Part shown: positions 17,334-27,042 of the stretch, one piece after another
Layout: every line of letters starts with the position of its first letter
Position numbering within the stretch: position 1 is the stretch's first letter
Notes under the pieces: model-generated
The model's input: the letters and a program-made list of their open reading frames with translations, nothing else
What the model was told of the DNA's origin: nothing
The model's database searches: none
From: Chitinophaga sp.
Lineage (GTDB): Bacteria > Bacteroidota > Bacteroidia > Chitinophagales > Chitinophagaceae
Length of the DNA: 64,000 bases
Assembly (NCBI RefSeq): GCF_017745275.1
Contig: NZ_JAGHZS010000002.1
Location: 607,859 to 671,858, forward strand
Reading direction: 5' to 3'
Program-made: the position numbers and the translations under genes

Positions 17334-19196
17334 ATGAACTGGAATCAACCGGATATCTGGATTGTAATTGGCTATTTGTTACTCATGCTGGGAATGTCGT
17401 TCTGGCACCGGCGTTTTTCGGGCAGCAACCTGGAAAATTTCTTCCTGGGCGGCCGTAAAGTACCGGGATGGCTGAACGGCATCTCCTATACTGCTGCACT
17501 GGTAAGTCCGGATGCAGCTACCGGCTATGGCGGTTTGGGGGTGGTCACCGGTGCATTTATTTCCTGGTGGTACCTGAGCCGTTTCGGGCTGGCGCTGTTT
17601 TTCGGTGGTGTGCTCTTTGCCGTATTCTGGCGGCGGTTGAATCTTTTTACCTCGCTGGAGTTTTACGATCTGCGTTTTCAGCCCCGTGCGGCGGCTGCCA
17701 TGCGTTTATGGATTGCCCTCCGCACTTCCATGATTGCGATGCCTGCATGGACGGGAATTACGTTACTGGCGGCATTTAAGATCATGGGTCCTGCGTTCGG
17801 GTTAACAAAAACAGAAACGCTGTACCTGATTGTACCGGTTTCCTTTCTTTTTGTTTTCTTTTCGGGCTACAAGGGCGTGGTGATTTCCAACCTGGTGCAG
17901 ATGATCATTTTCTTTGCCGGCACGTTGACGCTGGCGGTGCTGACGCTGATGCATTTTGGCGGTGCTGCTGCTATGACGGCCACGTTGAGTCATGCTTTCA
18001 GTGGCACCCACCCGGAGGTGTTGCAGGTAATGCCGCCGGCGCATCATGATGTATTTCCGCTGGCCGCTGCCATGGCGTGGATGCTGGGACAAAGTATCGG
18101 TTACGGTGGCGATGCGGCGCCGATGGGTGGTGCTATGGAAGGGCAACGTATCTTATCGACCCGCACTCCCGCGGAAGCGCTGACCATGTACGTGGTAACG
18201 GCGCTCAGCATGTTCCTGTTGCTGCTGCTGGTTACGCTGCCCAGTATATCCGCTGCCGTTATATGGCCGGAGTTGCGGGAGGAAGGGGCGGACCGGGAAC
18301 TGGTATACGGTAAGCTCATGAAAGTAATGCTCCCCGCCGGCGCTATGGGATTGCTGGTAGCAGCGATGATGGCGGCTACCATGTCGACCGTGGGCGACAA
18401 CCTGAACTTCGGCAGCCAGGTACTGGTAAGTGATATTTACCGGAGATGGTTTGTGAAGAAGGCCAGCGAGAAACACTACCTGTTGATCGGTAAGCTAGGG
18501 ATGGCTCTCATCCTTTCCCTGGCAGTGGCGGTGGTTTTCAATGTGAATATTATCACAGACGTCGCCATTTTTATGCTGCAGCTCAGCGCAGCAGAATTAC
18601 CCGCCAACTGGGCGCAATGGTGGTGGTGGCGGTTTAACGGGCCAGCCCGTATGGCGGCTTCTTTTGGTGGCGCACTCATTTTCTGTGTCGTAGTTCCCGG
18701 GCCCAAACTGTTGCAATACCTGGGCGTATCGTGGGCATCTTCCCTTATCATTCCCTGGTGGTGGCAAACACTGCTGGTGATGGGCATCACTACCGTGTTG
18801 TGGATCTTGGTGGCGCTGTTAACACCACCTGACCCGCCGGAATTATTGCAGGCATTTTATTTACGCGCCCGTCCATTGGGCTGGTGGAAAACCTATAAAC
18901 CGGCAAACAGCCCGTTGCCCGGGGAATACCCGCTGTCGCCCATCTTACGCGGTATAGGCATTGCCGTTACAGGCTTTGCTGCCACCTCGTTACTCATCAC
19001 GGGGCTTACGCAATTATGGTTTGCCCGTTATGGGCAAGGCAGCTTTATGCTGCTGGCATCGGCTATTTTATTTTTCTTTTTCCGGAAGATGGCTAACGCC
19101 TACCTGGATTATCTCTCTTCCAGGATCAGCAACCAGCCCATGCTGATGGAAAAACAGACCTCTCAACATTTGCATCAACATCCTTTAAAAAAATAA
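17334..19196 (+). CDS. Sodium:solute symporter (SSS family)
   Basis: A 620-residue inner membrane transporter with roughly 14 hydrophobic helices and the sodium/solute symporter architecture: FFLGGRKVPGWLNGISYTAALVS in the first helices, GYKGVVISNLVQM in the middle, and AAMMAATMSTVGDNLNFGSQVLVSDIY, the typical SSS segment. It would carry the mono- or disaccharide, or another small product, from periplasm to cytoplasm with sodium ions. It sits between the first GH172 and a run of leaderless genes, which supports a PUL-specific import step. The C-terminal region from about residue 540 is an additional pair of helices and a polar tail. Substrate unknown. Confidence 0.9.
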   Translation: MNWNQPDIWIVIGYLLLMLGMSFWHRRFSGSNLENFFLGGRKVPGWLNGISYTAALVSPDAATGYGGLGVVTGAFISWWYLSRFGLALFFGGVLFAVFWRRLNLFTSLEFYDLRFQPRAAAAMRLWIALRTSMIAMPAWTGITLLAAFKIMGPAFGLTKTETLYLIVPVSFLFVFFSGYKGVVISNLVQMIIFFAGTLTLAVLTLMHFGGAAAMTATLSHAFSGTHPEVLQVMPPAHHDVFPLAAAMAWMLGQSIGYGGDAAPMGGAMEGQRILSTRTPAEALTMYVVTALSMFLLLLLVTLPSISAAVIWPELREEGADRELVYGKLMKVMLPAGAMGLLVAAMMAATMSTVGDNLNFGSQVLVSDIYRRWFVKKASEKHYLLIGKLGMALILSLAVAVVFNVNIITDVAIFMLQLSAAELPANWAQWWWWRFNGPARMAASFGGALIFCVVVPGPKLLQYLGVSWASSLIIPWWWQTLLVMGITTVLWILVALLTPPDPPELLQAFYLRARPLGWWKTYKPANSPLPGEYPLSPILRGIGIAVTGFAATSLLITGLTQLWFARYGQGSFMLLASAILFFFFRKMANAYLDYLSSRISNQPMLMEKQTSQHLHQHPLKK

Positions 19197-19198
19197 TT

Positions 19199-20014
19199 AT
19201 GGGAACAAAAAAAGAGATCAGGACAAAAAGTGAACATGTACTATACCTGGGCGACTGGGTATTTCACCTGGGCCCCACTTTTATTGAAACACCCTTTGGT
19301 ACGGAAACAAAAGACGCAGACCTGCACTTCTACGGAGAGCGGCTTACAGAGGCGCTGGAACAGGTGGCAGATGTAACCACGCTCGCGAACTGGGAACTGT
19401 ACCGGCTGGCGCCTGGCAAGCTGGAAGCTTTTCTCGACGAATCAGTAAGCCTGATTATCAGCGATGTGGAAGCCAAATGTTTTCACCTGTATCCCAGTTT
19501 TTTTGATCGTTCCCGTCGTGAAAACCGTGTGGTGACGTTCCCCGACCGGCTTACGCTGATCAAGGACTGGATCCGCGATGGCGGTGGCTTAATGATGCTG
19601 GGGGGCTGGTTGTCGTTCAGCGGCGTACAGGGAAAATCAGGCTGGGGCAGGTGTACACTTACCGATGCTTTGCCGGTAGATTGTCTTGTAACGGAAGACC
19701 TGGTAGAATCCTCTGCAGGCTTTACACCCGAAGTACTGCAGCCGGAACATCCTGCGGTGAAAGGGCTACCCTGGGATCAGTTTCCGCCCATCTTCGGCTA
19801 TAATGAAGTAAGCGCCAATGCAGCCGGTGAAGTGCTGGTGCGGGTAAAAGAAACCGGGCATCCGCTGGTGGTAGCAGGTACCTATGGCAAAGGCAGGATA
19901 TTGACCTATATGTCGGATCCGGCGCCGCACTGGGGAATCAACTTTGAATTGTGGGAAGGCTATGATGCTTTCTGGCAGCAATCACTGAATTGGGTAAAGA
20001 AGCAACATGCATAA
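19199..20014 (+). CDS. GATase1-like cytoplasmic protein
   Basis: A 271-residue protein without a signal peptide, matching the 'putative glutamine amidotransferase' group (class I GAT fold, Pfam GATase1_like). The most telling stretch is WIRDGGGLMMLGGWLSFSG, then GWGRCTLTDALPV, and near the C-terminus VVAGTYGKGRILTYMSDPAPHW. Members are common next to sugar symporters and ceramidase-like genes, but no reaction has been firmly assigned that I know of. The start follows the symporter stop by two bases and its end overlaps the ceramidase-like gene by eight bases, so tight coupling with both is clear. A classical GAT Cys-His-Glu triad is not evident. Confidence 0.7.
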   Translation: MGTKKEIRTKSEHVLYLGDWVFHLGPTFIETPFGTETKDADLHFYGERLTEALEQVADVTTLANWELYRLAPGKLEAFLDESVSLIISDVEAKCFHLYPSFFDRSRRENRVVTFPDRLTLIKDWIRDGGGLMMLGGWLSFSGVQGKSGWGRCTLTDALPVDCLVTEDLVESSAGFTPEVLQPEHPAVKGLPWDQFPPIFGYNEVSANAAGEVLVRVKETGHPLVVAGTYGKGRILTYMSDPAPHWGINFELWEGYDAFWQQSLNWVKKQHA

Positions 20015-21227
20015 TAAGGTATTACAGGCAGGTGCTGCCATCGCAGATATAACGCCACCACTCGAAGTAGGCCTGCTTACTTCGTCTGTAGAAGGTACCT
20101 ATGCGCCATTCACGGCGGTGCGGCTCCCGCTGAAAGCAAGGATACTGGTGCTGGTATCGGGTAATGAAAAAGTGGCGCTGGTATCGCTGGACCTGCTGGC
20201 GTTAAACGATACTTCGGTGGATGGCTGGGATGCCTTTAAAACAGGAATGTCGGCCGAAATTGCCCCGGAAAATATCATACTAACGTGTACGCATACACAT
20301 ACTGCTCCTGAATCGGTAGCATTATCGGAATTATACCTGTCTGATGAATATCGGAAATGGCTATACGAAATACAGCAGCGTATTAAGATCGCCATCTCCG
20401 CCGCCATACATAGCGTGAAGGAATGTTATGTAAGTATCGGCAGCACCAAACTGGATGGCTATAGTTTGCAACGCCGTATTCCAACGGCAACGGGAATTAC
20501 CATGTCTGACGCCCTGCAACCGGTAACGGTGGAGATGATGAACCGGGAACCGGTGGACCGCCGCGTGCAGGCGGTTCGTTTTACAGCTGTTGACGGCCGC
20601 GCTGTTGCCACTATCGTACATGCGGTTTGTCACCCGGTGCATGAAATGTGCCTGCCGCATATTTCTCCCGATTTCCCCGGCGAAATGTGCCTGGCGCTGG
20701 AAGAAACGCCATGGGCCGGTATGCCGCTGTTTCTCAACGGCGCCGCCGGCGATGTAAATCCGCCAACAGTATCAGGAGGAGCGGAGGATGCGCGGCGGCA
20801 TGGCAGGGCATTGGCCGGGGCAGTGCAAAAAGCAGTGTGGACTACTGCCATCGCAACCGATTTGGCCGTGAGGCATATGGAAATGGATTTCCCCATTCGT
20901 AGCGGCGTAGACGTTAGTAACCCGCTCGATGCGCTGGCCCGCATCAACGCCATCGCGATAGGCCCGCTGGCCATTCTTTTCCTGCCAGGGGAGCCTTTTA
21001 CGGCAACAGCCATGGAAATTGAATACAGATCGCCATTTGCGTATACGCTGGTAGCAGCCTATGCAGAAAACTCTATCGGGTATATTCCCACCGTGGAAGC
21101 CTTTGATGCAGGCGGCTACGAAACCGGACCGGGTAGGTGGTCTTTCCTGGCGCCGGTTACAGCACAACTGCTGGAAGAAGCCGCCCTGCATTTATTGGAT
21201 CAGTTATATCATAAAAAGCGCGTATGA
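20007..21227 (+). CDS. Neutral/alkaline ceramidase-like metal amidase, short form
   Basis: A 406-residue protein of the neutral/alkaline non-lysosomal ceramidase superfamily (zinc amidases). Conserved features in order are AAIADITPP, THTHTAPES (first metal His), CHPVHE (second His), NGAAGDVNP, FLPGEPF (Glu) and YIPTVEAFDAGGYE (Tyr). All expected metal-site positions seem present. It lacks a signal peptide and the C-terminal beta domain of true ceramidases, which are about 670 residues and secreted. A cytoplasmic amidase acting on a small imported product is more likely than ceramide cleavage. It overlaps both neighbours (8 and 4 bases). Confidence 0.78.
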   Translation: MHNKVLQAGAAIADITPPLEVGLLTSSVEGTYAPFTAVRLPLKARILVLVSGNEKVALVSLDLLALNDTSVDGWDAFKTGMSAEIAPENIILTCTHTHTAPESVALSELYLSDEYRKWLYEIQQRIKIAISAAIHSVKECYVSIGSTKLDGYSLQRRIPTATGITMSDALQPVTVEMMNREPVDRRVQAVRFTAVDGRAVATIVHAVCHPVHEMCLPHISPDFPGEMCLALEETPWAGMPLFLNGAAGDVNPPTVSGGAEDARRHGRALAGAVQKAVWTTAIATDLAVRHMEMDFPIRSGVDVSNPLDALARINAIAIGPLAILFLPGEPFTATAMEIEYRSPFAYTLVAAYAENSIGYIPTVEAFDAGGYETGPGRWSFLAPVTAQLLEEAALHLLDQLYHKKRV

Positions 21228-23362
21228 AAAAGAATATTTTGACAGGCCTTGTGAGCTGTTTGATTTGTTGTATCACACAAGCCTACGCCATCACCAAACC
21301 CCTGTTTTTTTGCGGCAGCACGCAAAATGACCTGTACCGGTTATTGGTAGCGGAAGGATGGTCCATAAAACGGTTCGATACACCGGAAGCCACTATTCAC
21401 GCCGCCACCGCCGGCGCCGGCGTATGCATTGTTGCCGGCAAATATCCGCAGGTAGATCCGAAAACCAGGATCACCGATGCCTTACTGCAGGAAGCAAAAC
21501 AGAAGCAGTTGCAATTGTACATAGAGTATCCCGCCGCTTTCCCGGGGCTGGACCTGGCAAAGCCCGTGGAAACGCGGTTGGAAAGGGCGGTGGTTACCAA
21601 TGAAGTATTTGGCGCCAGCCTGCCACCTATGAGCGTGATGAGCATCCATAACTGTTTCGTACAGCCGGTAACGGTAGATAATCCCCTGCTGGTGCTGGCG
21701 AAAGTAGTAGGTTTTGATAAAGCAGAATATGGATTGAAAGATACCAAAGCGTATCCCCTGCTTTTTGAAAAAGACCAGGTACTGATATCCACCACGGCAC
21801 TGAGCAATTTCGAAAGGGGCCGTTATGGCCCCGCTGCTGCCGTGAAACAGGTATTAACGTATATTCTTTCCCGTATAACCGGTAATACAGCCTTTGCCAT
21901 AAAGCACTGGCCCATGGATGTGCAACCGATGTTTGACAGGAATACGCCGTTGCCTGCTGATGCGCGCTTAAACAGTATTCGCAGGGGAACCGACTGGTTT
22001 TATAAAGGCCGTTTTTTTGTGAACCGTGACCTGAAAAGCGACTGGATAAAATTTGGTACCATAGATCCACCGGTAGGGCCACCTGTTCCTGCCGGCGTAA
22101 AAGACGGCAATGGCTCAGAAGGCATTATTGAAGGTCATACCTCTACCATCAACTACGATGGTACGCAGCAGTACCGTTACTGGCTCCGCGCCGATGTGCA
22201 GGGAGAGGTAAGCATGGCCCTGTCGGCTGCAGGAAGTTTGCTGCATAACAAAGATTACCGGCAACGCGCCAGGAATATTATCCATTTTCTGCTGGAAACA
22301 TCCAACATGCGTTCCGGCGCCAAAAGGGATAGTACCAGTGCCGCCTACGGTTTGATCGCCTGGGCCACTACTAACCCTTCCGTATATACGTTTTATGGGG
22401 ATGATAATTCCAGGGCTATTCTCGGTGTGCTGGGCGCCGCCGCCTATCAGCATACCAGCGAATGGGATAAGGAAATGGCCGCGGCCATACTGGCTAACTT
22501 CAGAACAACCGGGAAAGAAGGATTCCGGGGTGAACGCCTCGAAGAACCTGATATTATAAAAAATGGCTGGAAGTTTTATCAGAACAGGTCACTCATCCAT
22601 CCGTCGCCGCATTTCGAATCCTGGATGTGGGCACTCTACTTATGGCTCTACGATAAAACAAAATATGAGCCGCTGCTGACCAAAACAAAAAATGCTATCC
22701 GGCTTACCATGGAAGCCTACCCGGATAACTGGCGCTGGGGCAGCAGTATGCAAACCCAACGGGCCCGCATGATTCTCCCGCTGGCCTGGTTGGTACGCGT
22801 GGAAGATACGCCGGAACACCGCGCCTGGCTGGATAAAATGGTGAATGAAATTGTCCGCTACCAGGACGAAAGCGGTGCTATCCGCGAGGAGCTGGGCGCA
22901 AAAGGAAAAGGAATGTTTAACCCGCTGAATTCAAACAAAGACTATGGTTCCGATGAAGGTTCCCTGATCTATAAAAACGGGGAGAAGGTTTCCTGCATGC
23001 TCTACACCTGCAACTTCGCACTGTTTAGCCTGAACGAAGCAGCACAGGCAACCGGGAATAAAAAATACAAAGCAGCGGTTGATAAATTATCCGGTTTCCT
23101 GACACGCATACAGGTACAAAGTAAAAAGCACCCGGACCTCGACGGTGCCTGGTTCAGAGCATTCGACTACGGACGCTGGGATTACTGGGCTTCCAACTCC
23201 GATGCCGGATGGGGCGCCTGGTGTACGCTCAGCGGCTGGATACAGAGCTGGATTGTTACCTCGCAGATCCAGATAGAACAACAAAAGAGTTATTGGGATG
23301 TCACAAAAAAATCGATGATTAATGTTCCGGCACAATCACTTATCCGCAGCATGCTTAAATAA
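21224..23362 (+). CDS. Exported GAT-like / (alpha/alpha)-toroid protein
   Basis: A 712-residue exported protein (signal peptide MKKNILTGLVSCLICCITQAYA). Residues about 23-235 look like a Rossmann/GAT-type domain (LFFCGSTQNDLYRLL, SNFERGRYGPAAAVKQVLTYIL). From about 235 to the end, many amphipathic helices with Trp and Gly-rich turns (NYDGTQQYRYWLRADVQGE, HPSPHFESWMWALYLWLYD, GRWDYWASNSDAGWGAW) suggest an (alpha/alpha)6 toroid as in many glycoside hydrolases and lyases. I cannot place it in a known GH or PL family. The gene overlaps the ceramidase-like stop by four bases. It is a candidate new periplasmic glycan-active enzyme. Confidence 0.6.
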   Translation: MKKNILTGLVSCLICCITQAYAITKPLFFCGSTQNDLYRLLVAEGWSIKRFDTPEATIHAATAGAGVCIVAGKYPQVDPKTRITDALLQEAKQKQLQLYIEYPAAFPGLDLAKPVETRLERAVVTNEVFGASLPPMSVMSIHNCFVQPVTVDNPLLVLAKVVGFDKAEYGLKDTKAYPLLFEKDQVLISTTALSNFERGRYGPAAAVKQVLTYILSRITGNTAFAIKHWPMDVQPMFDRNTPLPADARLNSIRRGTDWFYKGRFFVNRDLKSDWIKFGTIDPPVGPPVPAGVKDGNGSEGIIEGHTSTINYDGTQQYRYWLRADVQGEVSMALSAAGSLLHNKDYRQRARNIIHFLLETSNMRSGAKRDSTSAAYGLIAWATTNPSVYTFYGDDNSRAILGVLGAAAYQHTSEWDKEMAAAILANFRTTGKEGFRGERLEEPDIIKNGWKFYQNRSLIHPSPHFESWMWALYLWLYDKTKYEPLLTKTKNAIRLTMEAYPDNWRWGSSMQTQRARMILPLAWLVRVEDTPEHRAWLDKMVNEIVRYQDESGAIREELGAKGKGMFNPLNSNKDYGSDEGSLIYKNGEKVSCMLYTCNFALFSLNEAAQATGNKKYKAAVDKLSGFLTRIQVQSKKHPDLDGAWFRAFDYGRWDYWASNSDAGWGAWCTLSGWIQSWIVTSQIQIEQQKSYWDVTKKSMINVPAQSLIRSMLK

Positions 23363-23372
23363 ACAAACGGTG

Positions 23373-24806
23373 ATGGCTATACGACATCGTTGTTCATGGA
23401 GCCATGCTGTTATCGTGGCGATATGCATCAGTATATGGTTGTTACCCGCTGTTCCCGCCGCCGCCAATATCAGGCTGCCGGCCATCATCGGCAACAACAT
23501 GGTATTGCAGCAGCAGCAGCGCGTAAAGCTGTGGGGCTGGGCCGATCCGCTGGAAAAAGTAGTGGTTACCACCTCCTGGGATCAACAAAGCTACCCGGTT
23601 GTCACTACCGGCGATGCGCGCTGGGAGGTGAACTTCCAAACTCCCGTAGCCGGCGGCCCTTACAGCATTACTTTCTCCGGAAAAAATAAAATTACGCTTA
23701 CCAATATTATGCTGGGAGAAGTATGGATATGCGGGGGGCAAAGCAACATGGAAATGTGCGGGCAATGGGGACTGGCAGATATCAAAGCGGAGCTGCCCGC
23801 AGCCACCAACAAAGATATCCGGTTCTTTCATATCCCGAAAACCACCGCCACGGATCCGCAGGACGATGTAAAAGCCAGTTGGACCAACTGCGACAGCAAT
23901 ACGCTGAATACCTTCAGTGCCGTTGCTTACTTCTTTGGAAAAAAATTGCAAACGACGTTACACGTGGCGATAGGACTGGTGGAAGCCAGCTGGGGCGGCA
24001 CTTCCGCAGAAGTATGGACACCGGGCAGTATTATTCAGCAGGATACGATCCTGGAAAGGGCCGCTACAGCCATTGCCCCCAGCGGAATGTGTCCGCATAC
24101 ACCCGGCATTGCCTGGAATGCTATGCTGGCGCCCATTACAAATTATGCCATAGCGGGAGCGATCTGGTACCAGGGTGAAAACAATACCAGCACCGCCGGA
24201 ACTTATGCACGCCTGTTTACCAAAATGATAGATGCATGGCGTTATGCCTGGAAGGATGCGCTGCCATTTTATTTTGTGCAGATCGCCCCATTTAACTACC
24301 GCGAAAAAAATGCAGGCGCCCTGCTAAGGGAAGCCCAATGGCAGAGCAGCCGGCATTTACGTACAGGCATGGTAGTGATTATGGACCTGGTGAATAATGT
24401 GTATGATGTGCATCCGGCTAACAAACACGATGTAGGCGCGCGGTTGGCATACCTGGCACTCGGAGACAACTACCATCTTCCCGGGGCACCGTATGAAAAC
24501 CCGTCTTATCAATCGGCCGTGGTACGCCGGCATAAGATGCTTCTTTTCTTTGATCATGCTGCAACAGGCCTCACCATACATGGAAAAACGATCAAGGAAC
24601 TCTTCATTGCCGGGAGCGACCAGGTATTCTACCCTGCGGAAAGCAGTATAAAAAATAATACGCTGCTGGTGTGGAGCAGGGAAGTGAAATCACCGGTGGC
24701 AGTACGTTATGCTTTTAGCAACACCGCTATCGGCAATCTTTTTAGCAATAACGGTTTACCGGTTGGCCCTTTTCGTACAGACGACTGGCCGGTAGCAACA
24801 AAATAA
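23373..24806 (+). CDS. Sialate O-acetylesterase-like SGNH esterase
   Basis: A 477-residue exported SGNH-hydrolase of the 9-O-acetylesterase type. The frame is open from 23322, overlapping the previous gene. The ATG at 23373 gives a clean signal peptide (hydrophobic residues 11-30, AAAN). Nucleophile Ser124 is in GGQSNME, the conserved Gly block is VEASWGGTSAE, the Asn-like block is IWYQGENN, and the C-terminal Asp/His pair is DVHPANK (about residue 344). Members remove O-acetyl groups from sialic acids or plant glycans such as xylan. Here it would deacetylate the PUL substrate so the GH172/GH43 enzymes can act. No sialidase is present, so sialic acid is not implied. Confidence 0.87.
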   Translation: MAIRHRCSWSHAVIVAICISIWLLPAVPAAANIRLPAIIGNNMVLQQQQRVKLWGWADPLEKVVVTTSWDQQSYPVVTTGDARWEVNFQTPVAGGPYSITFSGKNKITLTNIMLGEVWICGGQSNMEMCGQWGLADIKAELPAATNKDIRFFHIPKTTATDPQDDVKASWTNCDSNTLNTFSAVAYFFGKKLQTTLHVAIGLVEASWGGTSAEVWTPGSIIQQDTILERAATAIAPSGMCPHTPGIAWNAMLAPITNYAIAGAIWYQGENNTSTAGTYARLFTKMIDAWRYAWKDALPFYFVQIAPFNYREKNAGALLREAQWQSSRHLRTGMVVIMDLVNNVYDVHPANKHDVGARLAYLALGDNYHLPGAPYENPSYQSAVVRRHKMLLFFDHAATGLTIHGKTIKELFIAGSDQVFYPAESSIKNNTLLVWSREVKSPVAVRYAFSNTAIGNLFSNNGLPVGPFRTDDWPVATK

Positions 24807-24811
24807 CAAGT

Positions 24812-25969
24812 ATGAAGTACCTGATCATTTCAATTGCATTATTATTGTTGGCCGTCAACCTGCTACCCGCGCAGGACCTGGGCAGCCTTACACAAATACG
24901 CACGCATGTAAAATCGCGCCGTATCAGTAGTTACGACAAAGCCGGCGGGCCTAATGATAACCTGCAGCATATTGAAAACGGCGGTAAACGCACGCTGGCA
25001 GATATCAGGGGCGCAGGCGTGATCCGTCATATCTGGATAACGATGTGGCCGGCGCCGGATAAATTAAGCCGCAACGATGTCATCATCCGCATGTACTGGG
25101 ATGGCAAACCGGAAGCCTCCGTGGTGTCGCCCATCGGTCCTTTTTTCGGGCAGGGCTGGAACGAATCGTATTCGTTTACCTCGCTGCCACTGGCCGCCGC
25201 ACCAATGGATGGTACCAGCCTGGTGAGCTATTTTGCTATGCCCTTTGCCACTGGCGCCCGCATAGAAATAGAGAATCAGTCCGGCACCGAAATACAACCC
25301 TTTTATTTTTGTGTGGACTATGAAGAAATGGACAAGCTGCCTGCCAATACCGGTCGCTTTCATGCCTGGTATAACAAGCAGCTCATGGGATCCCAGGATA
25401 GCATTGAAAACGAACACTGGGTGTTTGGACCGGAGGGCAATAACACCAACGGGAAAAATAATTATGTGATAGCCGATGTTAAAGGTGAAGGTCACTTTAT
25501 AGGCGTGAACTATTATGTACAATCACCCACACCGCTCTGGTACGGAGAAGGCGACGATATGATTTTTATTGATGGAGAAGAGAAACCACTGAATGGCACC
25601 GGTACGGAAGATTATTTTAATACTGCCTGGGGACCAAAGGTATTATACACGCATCCTTACTTTGGTTATGCACGCGTGAACAATGATATCGGCACATTGG
25701 GCCGTACGCATCTTTATCGTTTTCACATCACCGATCCGCTATATTTTAATAAGTCGCTGAAGTTTACCATTGAACATGGGCACAACAATGAGATGACGCT
25801 GGACCTGGCTAGTGTGGCCTACTGGTACGAGCGCGAGGCGACGGCAGTGCCGCCTATACCGGACGCCGCGGGCAGGAAACCGATGCCGCTGATCGACTCC
25901 TATGATATTCATCGCTGGCGCAATGAATGGCGTAAAAGCCGGGGGAAAGATCCGAAGTTATGGAGGTAA
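24812..25969 (+). CDS. GH172 (DUF2961) family glycosidase, second copy
   Basis: A 385-residue exported protein (signal peptide ending near LLPAQ) and the most canonical DUF2961/GH172 member here. Motifs: RGAGVIRHIWITMWP, MYWDGKPEASVVSPIGPFFG, YFAMPF, then YYVQSPTPLWYGEGDDMIFIDG and NGTGTEDYFNTAWG. The glutamates of GEGD and GTED, 20 residues apart, are the expected catalytic pair by family analogy. GH172 enzymes studied elsewhere are oligomeric exo-acting alpha-D-fructofuranosidases or alpha-D-arabinofuranosidases. It is encoded 5 bases after the esterase gene and just before a GH43 enzyme, suggesting joint removal of furanosyl side groups. Confidence 0.92.
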   Translation: MKYLIISIALLLLAVNLLPAQDLGSLTQIRTHVKSRRISSYDKAGGPNDNLQHIENGGKRTLADIRGAGVIRHIWITMWPAPDKLSRNDVIIRMYWDGKPEASVVSPIGPFFGQGWNESYSFTSLPLAAAPMDGTSLVSYFAMPFATGARIEIENQSGTEIQPFYFCVDYEEMDKLPANTGRFHAWYNKQLMGSQDSIENEHWVFGPEGNNTNGKNNYVIADVKGEGHFIGVNYYVQSPTPLWYGEGDDMIFIDGEEKPLNGTGTEDYFNTAWGPKVLYTHPYFGYARVNNDIGTLGRTHLYRFHITDPLYFNKSLKFTIEHGHNNEMTLDLASVAYWYEREATAVPPIPDAAGRKPMPLIDSYDIHRWRNEWRKSRGKDPKLWR

Positions 25970-25991
25970 TCATACTTTAAAATCATCAGCG

Positions 25992-27038
25992 ATGCAAAAA
26001 TTATTACTGTTATTATTTTTTATGGCGACCCTGTCTTGCAGAACAAGTAAGGATACCGCAGTAACGCCGCCGGTAGTACGAAAAGACAGCACCTTTACCA
26101 ATCCCTTGCTGGATGGCGGCGCGGACCCATGGGTGATACAAAAGAATGGTTTCTATTATTACATGAGCACCGGGGTAAACCGCATTTTTATCCGCAAAAC
26201 AGCGGCTATGTCGGACTTGAAAAATGCCGCTGCGGTCACGGTATGGACAGCACCCGCTACCGGCCACAATTCGAAAAATGTATGGGCGCCGGAACTACAT
26301 TACCTGCAGGGGAAATGGTATTTGTATTATACTGCCGGTGCCACCGGGAACCTGGCTACGCAACGTTGTTTTGTTTTGGAGAATAACGGCGCAGATCCTA
26401 TGCAAGGCGTGTGGACGGAGAAAGGAAAAATAGGAGATCCCAACGGTGATTTCTTTTCGATAGATGGTACGGTGCTGGAATATAACGGGAAGCATTACTT
26501 TATCTGGAGCGGCCAGGTTTCTGATGCAGACATCACCCAACGATTGTATATCGCGGAAATGGAAAATCCCTGGACGCTGAAAACCGCCAGGATACAGATT
26601 TCTGTACCACAGTACGATTGGGAAAAACATGGGCAGCCGGTGAATGAAGGCCCGGAAATTTTAAAGAATACCAGGGGCCGCGTATTCCTCGTTTTTTCAG
26701 CAAGCAGTTGCGGCACGGATAATTATTCGCTGGGTATGCTGAGTTTAAAAAAAGATGGGGACCCGCTTAATCCCACCGACTGGACCAAATCGCCGGAGCC
26801 GGTGTTTACCACACAGGTCACCAATAATGTGTACGCGCCAGGGCACAATGGCTTTTTTATGTCGAAAGACGGAAAAGAGAACTGGATCATTTACCACGCC
26901 AATCCACAGAAAGGACAGGGTTGTGGCGGGGCACGGAGCCCGCGTATGCAGCGGTTTACCTGGAAAGCAGATGGTACGCCGGATTTTGGTGTGCCGCTTA
27001 ATCCATATTATCCAATAACGAAACCTTCAGGAGAATAG
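25992..27038 (+). CDS. GH43 family glycosidase lipoprotein
   Basis: A 348-residue five-bladed beta-propeller glycosidase. The frame is open from 25902, inside the previous gene, but the ATG at 25992 gives a lipoprotein signal (MATLSC, Cys16). The GH43 catalytic triad is readable: Asp45 in GGADPWV, Asp158 in FFSIDGTV, and Glu219 in VNEGPEI. The family cleaves alpha-L-arabinofuranosides or beta-xylosides. The C-terminal [22 protein letters not shown] is typical of arabinofuranosidase subgroups. It is probably surface or periplasmic and membrane-anchored. Its place among GH172 genes again points to a substrate with furanosyl branches. It is 22 bases after the second GH172. Confidence 0.92.
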   Translation: MQKLLLLLFFMATLSCRTSKDTAVTPPVVRKDSTFTNPLLDGGADPWVIQKNGFYYYMSTGVNRIFIRKTAAMSDLKNAAAVTVWTAPATGHNSKNVWAPELHYLQGKWYLYYTAGATGNLATQRCFVLENNGADPMQGVWTEKGKIGDPNGDFFSIDGTVLEYNGKHYFIWSGQVSDADITQRLYIAEMENPWTLKTARIQISVPQYDWEKHGQPVNEGPEILKNTRGRVFLVFSASSCGTDNYSLGMLSLKKDGDPLNPTDWTKSPEPVFTTQVTNNVYAPGHNGFFMSKDGKENWIIYHANPQKGQGCGGARSPRMQRFTWKADGTPDFGVPLNPYYPITKPSGE

Positions 27039-27042
27039 TATT

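Noticed and set aside
23322..23372. Longer start for the SGNH esterase
   Set aside because: The extension overlaps the preceding gene and would displace the signal peptide from the N-terminus.
23373..24806. Reading the PUL as a sialic-acid locus because of the sialate O-acetylesterase-like gene
   Set aside because: No sialidase, neuraminate lyase or sialic acid transporter is present; this esterase type also acts on plant glycans.
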